NCBI GenBank assembly: GCA_023430065.1
Contig: JAEZCG010000022.1
Span: 1 to 5,638 of the forward strand
Direction of reading: 5' to 3'
DNA length: 5,638 bases
From: Pseudomonadota bacterium
Lineage (GTDB): Bacteria > Pseudomonadota > Gammaproteobacteria > Burkholderiales > SHXO01
Each line of letters starts with the position of its first letter. Position 1 is the first letter of the stretch. The notes beneath the pieces are model-generated. The model ran no database searches. It was not told where the DNA came from and was given only the letters and a program-made list of their open reading frames with translations. A program made the position numbers and the translations under genes. Below, in pieces: positions 1 to 5,638 of this stretch.

Positions 1-1
1 G

Positions 2-91
2 GTGAACCGCGGGGAGAAGCTGCCGGGCCTGTATCCGATGAACGCGGAGACGAAGGCGCGGTACGAGGCGGAGATGGCGAAGAAGACGTAG
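2..91 (+). CDS. C-terminal end of an unrecognised protein (5' end outside the window)
   Basis: An open frame enters from the left edge and ends at a TAG at 89-91. The 29 visible residues include LPGLYPMNAETKARYEAEM and end in AKKT. They form a charged, probably helical tail with the base composition of real coding sequence; the other two forward frames read as Gly/Arg-rich or unconvincing sequence. I cannot identify the family from so short a piece. The gene points the same way as the DUF6152/DUF6644 pair downstream and ends about 100 bp before it, so it may be the first gene of the same operon. A possible echo is that both this tail and the next protein's C-terminus contain a Leu-Tyr-Pro motif, but that is too short to mean homology. 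Confidence 0.6.
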   Translation: MNRGEKLPGLYPMNAETKARYEAEMAKKT

Positions 92-123
92 CCATCGGGA
101 ACACGGCCCGTCGCTCGGCGATC

Positions 124-141
124 GAAGGATTCGCATCCTTC
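124..141 (+). other. Short perfect stem-loop in the leader of the DUF6152 gene
   Basis: GAAGGAT (124-130) and ATCCTTC (135-141) are perfect inverted repeats around the 4-base loop TCGC. The element lies 32 bp past the stop of the upstream partial gene and 50 bp before the ATG of the DUF6152 gene. Only three of the seven base pairs are G:C and no T-run follows, so it is a poor intrinsic terminator. It could be a weak processing or attenuation structure in an operon leader, or chance. The rest of 92-191 shows no promoter I would defend. Confidence 0.3.
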
Positions 142-179
142 CCTGGCTTACGATCGATTGCACAATGCGCAACCAACAT

Positions 180-185
180 GGAGGT
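180..185 (+). promoter_or_regulatory. Ribosome binding site that decides the DUF6152 start
   Basis: GGAGGT occupies 180-185. In-frame ATG codons occur at 165, 186 and 192. The one at 165 lies upstream of the site and the one at 186 abuts it. The ATG at 192 leaves 7 bases after GGAGG, the normal spacing, and puts a positively charged residue stretch directly before the hydrophobic signal core. The start is therefore taken as 192. Confidence 0.75.
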
Positions 186-191
186 ATGACC

Positions 192-578
192 ATGCAGCGG
201 ATCATGCTACGCAGAGGAGTCCTTGCAATTCTTGCCATTGCCCTCTTCGGGTTGATGTCCCAGGGCGTGCGTGCGCATCATGGTTGGGGCTGGGCGACGG
301 ACGAGGAGTTCGAGATCAGCGGCAAGATCGTGAACGTGCGCCTCGGCAATCCGCACGGCGAAGTCACCATCGACGCCAACGGCGAGAAGTGGGTGGTCGA
401 GGTGGGCCAGCCCTGGCGCAACGAACGGGCGGGCTTGACCGATGACATATTCAGCATCGGTCGCATGATCACGGTACACGGCCATCGTTCGGCGAAGAAG
501 GGCGAGCGCCTGGTCAAGGCCGAGCGCGTGGTCATCGACGGCAAGAGCCACAACCTCTACCCCGACCGGGAGTCCTGA
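192..578 (+). CDS. Secreted DUF6152-family protein with mature N-terminal His-His
   Basis: A 128-residue exported protein of unknown biochemical role. Residues 1-28 form a classic signal peptide: basic start (MQRIMLRR), hydrophobic core about 9-22, and a V-R-A cleavage site. The mature protein would begin HHGWGW. The mature part is about 100 residues with alternating short beta-type stretches (FEISGKIVNVRLGNPHGEVTI, split here only by convention; residues 40-60), a Pro-Trp turn at 74-75, and a late VHGHRS segment (95-100). The order 'AHH, then sGkIvnv, then NPHg, then GHRS' is how I recognise the DUF6152 family; this is recall and not a search. It has no cysteines. Its six histidines (29, 30, 55, 96, 98, 120) could bind a metal ion in the periplasm, which is inference. 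The gene for a four-helix membrane protein follows after 14 bp, implying joint transcription. The start is fixed by GGAGG at 180-184. Confidence 0.8.
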   Translation: MQRIMLRRGVLAILAIALFGLMSQGVRAHHGWGWATDEEFEISGKIVNVRLGNPHGEVTIDANGEKWVVEVGQPWRNERAGLTDDIFSIGRMITVHGHRSAKKGERLVKAERVVIDGKSHNLYPDRES

Positions 579-592
579 CCGGCCCGGCCGGG

Positions 593-1075
593 ATGCTCGA
601 CCAATGGCTGGCGGCGCTCGAGGCAACCGAGCTCGCCCGTTCGCTGCGCGACTCGGTATGGAGCTACCCGCTCGTCAACGCCGGGCATATCGTCGGCGTC
701 GCCCTCCTGGTCGGCTCCATCGTTCCGCTCGACCTGCGGCTGCTCGGCGCCTGGCGGGCGCAGGCGCTGATGCCGCTCTGGCACGTCCTGACGCGTACCG
801 CGGCCGTCGGCCTCGGGTTGGCGGTCGTCTTCGGCGCACTGCTGTTCGCAACGCGTGCCACCGAGTACGCGGCCTCGCCCTACTTCCTGGCCAAGATGGG
901 CGTGGTGCTCGCAGCCGTCATCAATGCCCTGGCCCTGCGCCTCGCGTTTCCTCGTGACAGGTTGGAAGAGAAGGCGGGGGTAGCGCTTCGGTGGCGCGTG
1001 CGGGGTGCGGCCGGGTTTTCCCTGATTGCCTGGCTGGTTGCGCTCACCCTGGGGAGGCTGGTCGGGTACTTCTGA
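593..1075 (+). CDS. Four-helix inner-membrane protein, DUF6644 family
   Basis: A 160-residue integral membrane protein. Hydrophobic segments lie at about residues 25-45, 68-88, 99-118 and 137-157. A short amphipathic N-terminus (MLDQWLAALEATELARSLRD) precedes them, and a basic loop (PRDRLEEKAG to RWRVR) lies before the last helix. Features I associate with the DUF6644 group are the WSYPLVNAGHIVG start of helix 1 with His32, followed by PLDLRLLG (45-52). A second His (64) sits just before helix 2. No enzymatic motif is visible. Membrane histidines of this sort can hold heme or copper in other small helical proteins, but that is only a suggestion here. The gene begins 14 bp after the DUF6152 stop with no strong Shine-Dalgarno, consistent with translational coupling. 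The ATG at 604 is in another frame. It ends 34 bp before the convergent flavoprotein gene. Confidence 0.8.
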   Translation: MLDQWLAALEATELARSLRDSVWSYPLVNAGHIVGVALLVGSIVPLDLRLLGAWRAQALMPLWHVLTRTAAVGLGLAVVFGALLFATRATEYAASPYFLAKMGVVLAAVINALALRLAFPRDRLEEKAGVALRWRVRGAAGFSLIAWLVALTLGRLVGYF

Positions 1076-1109
1076 GCGTGCTCCGACGACCCGATGCGTA
1101 GAAGGAAGC

Positions 1110-2870
1110 TTACGAGCGCCGTTCGATCGCGACCGTCTCGCGCTTCTCCACCCGCAATGCAAGCGCCGCCGCCGCGGCAGCGTGCACGACCTGCATCGCG
1201 GCGACGTAGCCGAAGGTCAGGGCGGGCCCGAGCGTGATGCCGGCGCCCGGGTAGTTGCCGCCCATGATGCTCGCGGCGTCGTTGCCGACCGCGTAGAGGC
1301 CTTTGATGGGCTTGCCCTCCACGTCGAGAACGCGCGTGCATTCATCCGTGACGAGGCCTGCGAAGGTGCCGATGTCGCCGATGACCATACGGATTGCGTA
1401 GAACGGTGCGCGCTCCAGCGGCGCCACGCAAGGATTGGGTTGCACCAGCGCATCGCCCTGGTAGCGGTTGTAGGCCTTGCTGCCTTTTCCGAACGCCGGA
1501 TCCTCACCGTTGCGTGCAGCTATATTGAACTCGCGAATCGTCTCCTCCAGCACTGTTGGTTCGAGTCCGATCTGGCGAGCGAGCTCCGCCACGGTGGTTC
1601 CCCGCTTGAGGTAGCCGCTGCGCAGGTGGCGCCCGATGGGCAGCGGAGCGGGGGCGACGCATCCCAACCCGTAGCTGCGCAGCGCCCTGTGATCGCACAG
1701 CAGCCACGCGAAGATCTCGGGCTCGTCCTTGCACGCGTTGACCATCGCCTGCACGAAGTCGTGGTAGGAGTTGCCCTCGTTGGTGAAGCGCCTGCCCTGC
1801 GGCGTGACGGCAATGACGCCGGGTTTGGCGCGATCGATGAAGTGCGGCATGACTCCTTTCGTGCCGTCCTTGCGGGTGGTCACCGACGCCGGTACCCAGG
1901 CGGCCGCGTGAGGAATCGTCGGGTCGACACGGCCCCCGATCGATTCCGCCAGGCGCAGGCCGTCGCCGGTGTTCGCCTGCGGGGACGGGGAGAAGTGCTC
2001 TTTGCCGGTGGGTGCGTGCGGGAACAGCTGCTTGCGCCGTTCGATGTCGTGCGGAAACCCACCGCAGGCGAGCACGACGCCGTGCTTGGCGCGAACGAAC
2101 AGGAGCTTGCCTTCATGCTCGACGATCGCGCCTGCGACACCGTCACGCTCGGTGACCAGCTTGCGCACCGGCGATGACAGCCAGACCTCGACCTTGCGAT
2201 CCATGGCGGCTTTCGCCAGGCGGCCGGCCAACGCGTTGCCGTTGGTGAGCGTCATGCCGCGACCATGCAGCAGGACGTCGAGCAAGTGGCGGCTCAATCG
2301 CTTCGTGACGTACACGAAGGAAGTGAGCGACTTGAAGGCCTTCATGAAATGGCGGATCTCCGGTCCGGAGCCGAGCATCATCCCGAATACCGTGAGCTCG
2401 GGCAGCGGCGGGGCGAGATGCTTGATGCGATCGCCCAGCTGGCGGCCATCGAACGGGCGGGTGACCATCGACCGCCCGCCCGGTTGTCCGCCTGCTTCCT
2501 CCGCGTGATAGTCGGGGAACACGGCGGGCATGTCGAACTGCACGCAGGTGTGGCGGGTGAAGAAGTCGATTGCCTTCGGGCCGTTCTCGAGGAAGGCGTC
2601 GACGCGCTTCTCGTCGAAATGCGTCGTCGTCTCGTGCTTCAGATAGGTCTTCGCGGCGCCGGGCGGCTCGTGGAGACCTTGCTCGGTGGCGAGCCGCGTC
2701 CCGGGGATCCAGAGCCACCCGCCGGAGCGGGCGGTGGTCCCCCCGAAAAGCGGCGCCTTCTCGACGACGAGAACCTTCAGTCCGTTATGCGCCGCGGTGA
2801 CCGCCGCCGACATTCCGGATGCACCCGTCCCCGCAACGAGTACGTCGAATTCGATCTGTTCGGTGGCCAT
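1110..2870 (-). CDS. FAD-dependent 3-ketosteroid dehydrogenase-like oxidoreductase
   Basis: A 586-residue soluble flavoprotein of the fumarate reductase/KstD superfamily. The N-terminal Rossmann motif is VAGTGASGM (residues 12-20), with Glu37 ending strand 2 to hold the FAD ribose. GGTTARSGGWLWIP (43-56) follows, the usual FAD-pyrophosphate segment of ketosteroid dehydrogenases. The C-terminal FAD motif is GLYAVGN (524-530), then NYPGAGITLGP (539-549). In Rhodococcus KstD1 the catalytic set is Tyr119, Tyr318, Tyr487 and Gly491. The YPGAG here (Tyr540, Gly544) matches the last two; Tyr121 (FPDYHAE) and Tyr369 (NEGNSYHDF) are likely matches to the others, by inference. The expected reaction is 1,2-desaturation of a 3-keto ring with FAD, reoxidised by quinone or another acceptor. 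Related enzymes act on other cyclic ketones, so the substrate is unproven. The start at 2870 has AAGG 6 bases upstream and gives MATEQIEFDVLVAG; an ATG at 2933 would add 21 unlikely residues. It lies 99 bp after the MATE gene in the same direction. Confidence 0.82.
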   Translation of the reverse strand: MATEQIEFDVLVAGTGASGMSAAVTAAHNGLKVLVVEKAPLFGGTTARSGGWLWIPGTRLATEQGLHEPPGAAKTYLKHETTTHFDEKRVDAFLENGPKAIDFFTRHTCVQFDMPAVFPDYHAEEAGGQPGGRSMVTRPFDGRQLGDRIKHLAPPLPELTVFGMMLGSGPEIRHFMKAFKSLTSFVYVTKRLSRHLLDVLLHGRGMTLTNGNALAGRLAKAAMDRKVEVWLSSPVRKLVTERDGVAGAIVEHEGKLLFVRAKHGVVLACGGFPHDIERRKQLFPHAPTGKEHFSPSPQANTGDGLRLAESIGGRVDPTIPHAAAWVPASVTTRKDGTKGVMPHFIDRAKPGVIAVTPQGRRFTNEGNSYHDFVQAMVNACKDEPEIFAWLLCDHRALRSYGLGCVAPAPLPIGRHLRSGYLKRGTTVAELARQIGLEPTVLEETIREFNIAARNGEDPAFGKGSKAYNRYQGDALVQPNPCVAPLERAPFYAIRMVIGDIGTFAGLVTDECTRVLDVEGKPIKGLYAVGNDAASIMGGNYPGAGITLGPALTFGYVAAMQVVHAAAAAALALRVEKRETVAIERRS

Positions 2871-2899
2871 CAGTCGCCTTGGTGGTCGGTACGCGCATG

Positions 2900-2920
2900 C
2901 TACCGCGCATCGCACGGTAG
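2900..2920 (-). other. Small inverted repeat in the MATE-flavoprotein gap
   Basis: CTACCG (2900-2905) and CGGTAG (2915-2920) are perfect 6-bp inverted repeats with a 9-base loop. They sit about 30 bp upstream of the flavoprotein ATG and about 50 bp past the MATE stop. There is no following T-run on either strand, so it is not a convincing terminator. It could be a leader hairpin, or chance in GC-rich DNA. The remainder of the 99-bp gap (2871-2969) shows only the AAGG ribosome-binding site of the flavoprotein gene. Confidence 0.25.
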
Positions 2921-2969
2921 GCGCAGGACCCATCGCACGTCTTCTTCGCCAGAGACGCTGAACTCCTAT

Positions 2970-4406
2970 TCACGCCTTCGCCGTCTTCCACCTCCCGCGC
3001 GAGAACAGCCACAGCGTGAACAGGCCGACCGAGGTCTCCGAGATGAACACGCCCCAGAACACGCCCGAATGCTGCCAGCCGAGACCGATTGCGAGCAGCC
3101 ACGACAGCGGAATCTGGATCAGCCAGAAGAACACGACGTTGATCCACGTCGGCGTGACGGTGTCGCCGGCGCCATTGAATGCCTGCACCGACACCATCCA
3201 CCAGCCGTAGACGAACAGCGAGTAGGATAGGATGCGAAGCCACTCGGCGCCGGTGGCGATCACCGCGGGGTCGTCGGTGAAGATGCTCATCAACTCCGCC
3301 GGCAGCAGAAAGAAGGCCACCGATACGGCAAGCAGATACACCATGTTATAGGCCCCGATCCTCCATACCGAGGCCTCGGCGCGCGCAGGCTGCTGCGCGC
3401 CCAGGTTCTGGCCGACCAGGGTCGCAGCCGCGTTGGACATGCCCCACGCAGGCATCATCGTGAACATCATGATGCGGATCGCGATGGTCGCACCCGCCAC
3501 GGCCTCGCTGCCGATGCTGGCGAGGATGCGCATGAGGAAGATCCACGAGGTCATCGCGACGATCATCTGGCCGATGCCGCCGAGCGAGGTGCGCACGATG
3601 TTCCAGAGATACTTGGCGTGCCACACGATCTGCGAGGGCAGGACAGCCAGGTGCTGCCCGCCGCGGAACAGGATATACAGCTGCAGCAGCACGCCAGCGC
3701 CGCGCCCGATCGTCGTGGCGATCGCAGCGCCCTCGATGCCGAGCGCCGGCACCGGCCCGAAGCCGAAGATCAGGATCGGATCGAGCACGATATTCAGTCC
3801 GTTGGCGAGCCACAGCACGCGCATCGCGGCGGCGGCGTCTCCGGCACCGCGGAAGACCGCGTTGATGGTGAACAGCAGCATGATCACTGCGCTGCTGCCG
3901 AGCGTCCATTGCATGTACGGATAGCCATGCTCGAGCGTCCAGGCATCGCCACCCATGAGACGCAGGAGGTCTTGCGCGAACACGATCCCGGCGACCGAAA
4001 AGGGCAGCGACACGATCAGGGCGATCCAGATCGCCTGCACCGCGGTGATGGCCGCGGCCGCGCGCTCGCCTTCGCCCACGCGCCGCGCGACGACCGCCGT
4101 CACGCCCATCGCGAGCCCCATGGCTACCGCGTAGATCAGGAACAGCAGCGTCTCGGTCAGACCGACGGTGGCGACCGCGGAAGAGCCGAGCTTGCCGACG
4201 AAGAAAATGTCGACCACCGCGAAGGTCGATTCGAGCACGAGCTCGAGCACCATCGGCACGGCGAGCAGGAACACCGCACGGCGCAACGGGATCTTGGTGT
4301 AGTCGGCATTCGTGCCGCGGATCGCGTCGCGCAGCTCGGTCCAGACGGATCGCCGGTTATCCGGAGGAGAGGGGCGGCGCTGGGGACTTGGGTCGGTGAC
4401 GGACAT
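2970..4406 (-). CDS. MATE-family multidrug/cation efflux transporter
   Basis: A 478-residue polytopic membrane protein matching the usual 450-480 residues and 12 helices of MATE exporters, which swap Na+ or H+ for cationic drugs or other amphipathic compounds. The two homologous halves are visible. Half 1 has the helix-1 proline (LLAVPMVLELVLES, 47-60), VVDIFFVGKLG (64-74) with Asp66, GVTAVVARRVGEGE (101-114), and FRGAGD (185-190) before NIVLDPILIFGFG (205-217). Half 2 repeats this with NAAATLVGQNLGA (325-337) and FNGAGDTVTPTWIN (410-423). Asp66, and Asn205 with Asp209, occupy the places of the cation-site acids of DinF-type members; that mapping is from memory. The long hydrophilic N-terminus (about 42 residues, Pro/Arg-rich) is unremarkable. 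The ATG at 4406 is the best start but has no Shine-Dalgarno: a repeat unit ends 10 bp upstream. An upstream TTG at 4466 lies inside the repeats and is unlikely. The exported substrate is unknown. Confidence 0.88.
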   Translation of the reverse strand: MSVTDPSPQRRPSPPDNRRSVWTELRDAIRGTNADYTKIPLRRAVFLLAVPMVLELVLESTFAVVDIFFVGKLGSSAVATVGLTETLLFLIYAVAMGLAMGVTAVVARRVGEGERAAAAITAVQAIWIALIVSLPFSVAGIVFAQDLLRLMGGDAWTLEHGYPYMQWTLGSSAVIMLLFTINAVFRGAGDAAAAMRVLWLANGLNIVLDPILIFGFGPVPALGIEGAAIATTIGRGAGVLLQLYILFRGGQHLAVLPSQIVWHAKYLWNIVRTSLGGIGQMIVAMTSWIFLMRILASIGSEAVAGATIAIRIMMFTMMPAWGMSNAAATLVGQNLGAQQPARAEASVWRIGAYNMVYLLAVSVAFFLLPAELMSIFTDDPAVIATGAEWLRILSYSLFVYGWWMVSVQAFNGAGDTVTPTWINVVFFWLIQIPLSWLLAIGLGWQHSGVFWGVFISETSVGLFTLWLFSRGRWKTAKA

Positions 4407-4416
4407 GGTGGCTGAA

Positions 4417-4477
4417 GGGGTCAGGTCTTGCCTTTTGCTCGATGCCCGACGATGGGCAAAACACAAGACCTGACCCC
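4417..4477 (-). repeat. Long stem-loop from two inverted repeat units in the MATE leader
   Basis: The unit at 4417-4438 and the oppositely oriented unit at 4456-4477 can pair over 22 positions with 2 adjacent mismatches, leaving a 17-base loop. A smaller nested stem, GCCC (4444-4447) with GGGC (4454-4457), competes with the top of the large one. In the MATE transcript the structure would end 10 bases before the AUG, where a ribosome binding site would be expected. The pairing is seen in sequence; any effect on translation or mRNA stability is inference. No T-run follows on the minus strand, so it is not a standard terminator. The arrangement resembles the paired inverted units of REP-type elements, though a single unit lacks the internal palindrome typical of REPs. 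Confidence 0.6.
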
Positions 4478-4569
4478 GCCGATACGACCAAAGACAAGAC
4501 CCGACCCCGCCGGGTGATCCCTTCTAGCAAAAGCCAAGACCTGGCCCAACGAGACGCAAAAGGCAAGAC

Positions 4570-4605
4570 CTGACCCCGAGTTACCGGCTGACCCCGAGTT
4601 ACCGG
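4570..4605. repeat. Perfect 18-bp tandem duplication next to the icmF stop
   Basis: CTGACCCCGAGTTACCGG occurs twice without a gap, at 4570-4587 and 4588-4605, with no mismatch. The first eight bases of the unit are the end of the 22-bp repeat family, so the duplication joins a repeat-unit tail to ten bases of flanking sequence. It begins one base beyond the icmF stop codon (4607-4609, read on the minus strand) and so lies in the 3' untranslated region of that gene. The lack of any difference between copies suggests a recent slippage or repeat-associated event. Confidence 0.8.
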
Positions 4606-4606
4606 G

Positions 4607-5638
4607 TTACATGCTCCTTCGGTACTGCCCGCCCACCTCGAACAGCGCATGGGTGATCTGTCCCAGCGAACAGACGCGCACGGCGTCCATCAGCACCTCG
4701 AACACGTTGCCGTTGTCGATCACCGCCTGCTGCAGGCGCTTGAGCATCGGGCCCGAGGCCGCCTGGTTGCGCGTGTGGAAGTCCTTTAGCCGCTTGAGCT
4801 GCGACTGCTTCTCCTCGTCGGTCGAGCGGATCAGCTCGAGCGTCTCCGGCACGGCATCGCCGTGCGGGTTGCGGAACGTATTGACGCCGATGATGGGATA
4901 CGAGCCGTCGTGCTTCTTGTGCTCGTAGTACATCGACTCCTCCTGAATCTTGCCGCGCTGGTAGCCCAGCTCCATTGCGCCGAGCACCCCGCCGCGCTCG
5001 GAGATGGCCTCGAACTCCTTGAGCACGGCCTCCTCGACCAGGTCGGTCAGCTCCTCGATGATGAAGCTCCCCTGATTGGGATTCTCGTTCTTCGCCAGCC
5101 CCCACTCGCGGTTGATGATGAGCTGGATCGCCATCGCGCGGCGCACCGATTCCTCGGTGGGCGTGGTGATCGCCTCGTCGTAGGCGTTGGTGTGCAGCGA
5201 GTTGGCGTTGTCGTAGGTGGCGATCAGCGCCTGCAGGGTGGTGCGGATGTCGTTGAAGTCGATCTCCTGCGCGTGCAGCGAGCGCCCGGAGGTCTGGCAG
5301 TGGTACTTGAGCTTCTGGCTGCGCTCGTTCGCGCCGTAGCGGTTCTTCATCGCCACCGCCCAGATGCGCCGTGCCACGCGGCCGATCACGCTGTACTCCG
5401 GGTCCATGCCGTTGCTGAAGAAGAACGACAGGTTCGGCGCGAAGTCGTCGATGTGCATGCCGCGCGCCAGATAGGCCTCGACGAAGGTGAAGCCGTTCGA
5501 CAGGGTAAAGGCGAGCTGGCTGATCGGGTTCGCGCCGGCCTCGGCGATGTGATAGCCGGAGATCGACACCGAGTAGAAGTTGCGCACGTTGTGGTGGACG
5601 AAGTACTCCTGGATGTCGCCCATCACTTTCAGGCTGAA
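4607..5638 (-). CDS. icmF: Fused isobutyryl-CoA mutase IcmF, C-terminal mutase part (N-terminus outside the window)
   Basis: The last 343 residues of an adenosylcobalamin-dependent acyl-CoA mutase; the frame is open through the right edge. IcmF interconverts isobutyryl-CoA and n-butyryl-CoA in the cytosol. It normally joins an N-terminal B12-binding domain, a MeaI-type GTPase chaperone and this C-terminal TIM-barrel in about 1,090 residues; the first two would lie off the right edge. Visible barrel motifs, numbered from the first residue shown, are [14 protein letters not shown] (25-38), [12 protein letters not shown] (63-74), [20 protein letters not shown] (115-134), and [11 protein letters not shown] (146-156) with the conserved active-site His149. 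Also present are [20 protein letters not shown] (212-231) and the C-terminal [19 protein letters not shown]. The [15 protein letters not shown] form and the GQYRR-x-M ending separate IcmF from methylmalonyl-CoA mutase, which has QTSGWSLT and a C-terminal B12 domain. I could not place the Phe/Gln specificity residues with confidence. The C-terminus is intact. Confidence 0.88.
   Translation of the reverse strand, partial: FSLKVMGDIQEYFVHHNVRNFYSVSISGYHIAEAGANPISQLAFTLSNGFTFVEAYLARGMHIDDFAPNLSFFFSNGMDPEYSVIGRVARRIWAVAMKNRYGANERSQKLKYHCQTSGRSLHAQEIDFNDIRTTLQALIATYDNANSLHTNAYDEAITTPTEESVRRAMAIQLIINREWGLAKNENPNQGSFIIEELTDLVEEAVLKEFEAISERGGVLGAMELGYQRGKIQEESMYYEHKKHDGSYPIIGVNTFRNPHGDAVPETLELIRSTDEEKQSQLKRLKDFHTRNQAASGPMLKRLQQAVIDNGNVFEVLMDAVRVCSLGQITHALFEVGGQYRRSM

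Larger units (their letters stand above)
4407..4606. repeat. Intergenic array of five 22-bp repeat units with an 18-bp tandem duplication
   Basis: The whole 200-bp gap between icmF and the MATE gene is built of related short repeats. The unit is GCAAAA, two variable bases, then CAAGACCTGACCCC. Plus-strand copies are at 4456-4477 (20/22 match), 4487-4508 (18/22), 4527-4548 (19/22) and 4556-4577 (22/22). An exact minus-strand copy lies at 4417-4438. Start-to-start spacing of the plus copies is 31, 40 and 29 bp, with unrelated spacers of 7 to 18 bp. From memory, GGGGTCAGGTCTTG elements recur between genes in many betaproteobacterial genomes, so this is probably a local cluster of a dispersed repeat family. 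It is not a CRISPR: units are too short, diverged and irregular. I see no clear promoter for the MATE gene in it. Confidence 0.85.

Noticed and set aside
124..141. Hairpin as an intrinsic terminator of the first gene
   Set aside because: The stem is short, with three G:C pairs of seven, and the following bases (CCTGGCTTA) are not a T-run.
557..1162. Minus-strand open frame opposite the DUF6644 gene
   Set aside because: The sense strand encodes a coherent four-helix membrane protein, whereas this translation is Arg/Gln/Pro-rich and crosses the convergent gap into the flavoprotein gene.
1026..2177. Long plus-strand open frame (383 codons)
   Set aside because: It lies antisense to the flavoprotein gene, whose FAD and active-site motifs are intact. 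Its translation has the low-complexity Arg/Val/Ala composition typical of the opposite strand of GC-rich genes.
2871..2933. Extended N-terminus for the flavoprotein from ATG at 2933
   Set aside because: The extra 21 residues precede the Rossmann strand with no homologous counterpart that I recognise, are Arg/Cys/Ala-rich, and the downstream ATG at 2870 has a well-spaced AAGG.
2265..3230. Plus-strand open frame (321 codons) spanning the flavoprotein and MATE genes
   Set aside because: Antisense to two well-supported genes and the gap between them; the product is Arg/Glu/His-rich with no recognisable domain.
3618..4415. Plus-strand open frame (265 codons) over the MATE gene
   Set aside because: Antisense to transmembrane-encoding sequence; highly charged His/Arg/Asp/Glu/Gln-rich translation expected from that complement, with no domain.
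4404..4466. Extended N-terminus for the MATE protein from a TTG at 4466
   Set aside because: It would translate the repeat array itself (residues such as RASSKRQDLTPSAT), which would be unrelated to a MATE N-terminus; ATG at 4406 already gives a full-length transporter.
4417..4577. CRISPR-like array of short repeats
   Set aside because: Units are 22 bp and diverged, one is inverted, spacing is irregular (29-40 bp), and leftover spacers are only 7-18 bp; no cas gene is present.

Overview
The window is GC-rich, densely coded proteobacterial DNA. The best match to what I recognise is a betaproteobacterium: the mutase reads like betaproteobacterial IcmF, and a GTCAGGTCTTG-type intergenic repeat is, from memory, common in that class. 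The lineage call is an inference and cannot be settled from the sequence alone. There are no tRNA or rRNA genes, no transposase and no CRISPR array.

Layout, left to right. (1) Bases 2-91 hold the C-terminal 29 residues of an unrecognised plus-strand gene. (2) Two small plus-strand genes follow, 14 bp apart: a secreted DUF6152-type protein (192-578) and a four-helix DUF6644-type membrane protein (593-1075). They look like one operon, possibly together with the truncated gene. (3) These meet, tail to tail across 34 bp, a minus-strand block. Read in its own direction, the block runs from the C-terminal mutase half of a fused isobutyryl-CoA mutase IcmF (4607 to beyond 5638), through a 200-bp repeat-filled gap (4407-4606), to a MATE-family efflux transporter (2970-4406), and then, after 99 bp, to a 3-ketosteroid-dehydrogenase-like flavoprotein (1110-2870).

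How the genes may work together. IcmF interconverts isobutyryl-CoA and n-butyryl-CoA, and the flavoprotein belongs to a family that desaturates ketosteroids and similar cyclic ketones, so both would fit a catabolic organism. Nothing here proves they share a pathway, and the repeat array between icmF and the MATE gene argues against a simple conserved operon. The MATE protein would export cationic or amphipathic compounds. The secreted/membrane pair on the plus strand is a separate unit of unknown function. Its secreted member is predicted to begin, after signal cleavage, with His-His, which suggests metal binding.

The least explained part of the window is the icmF-MATE gap. It holds five copies of a 22-bp motif, one inverted relative to the others so that a near-perfect 22-bp stem-loop forms 10 bp upstream of the MATE start codon. 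It also holds a perfect 18-bp tandem duplication just past the icmF stop. No complete new multi-gene system is evident; most of the window is ordinary metabolic and transport coding sequence.
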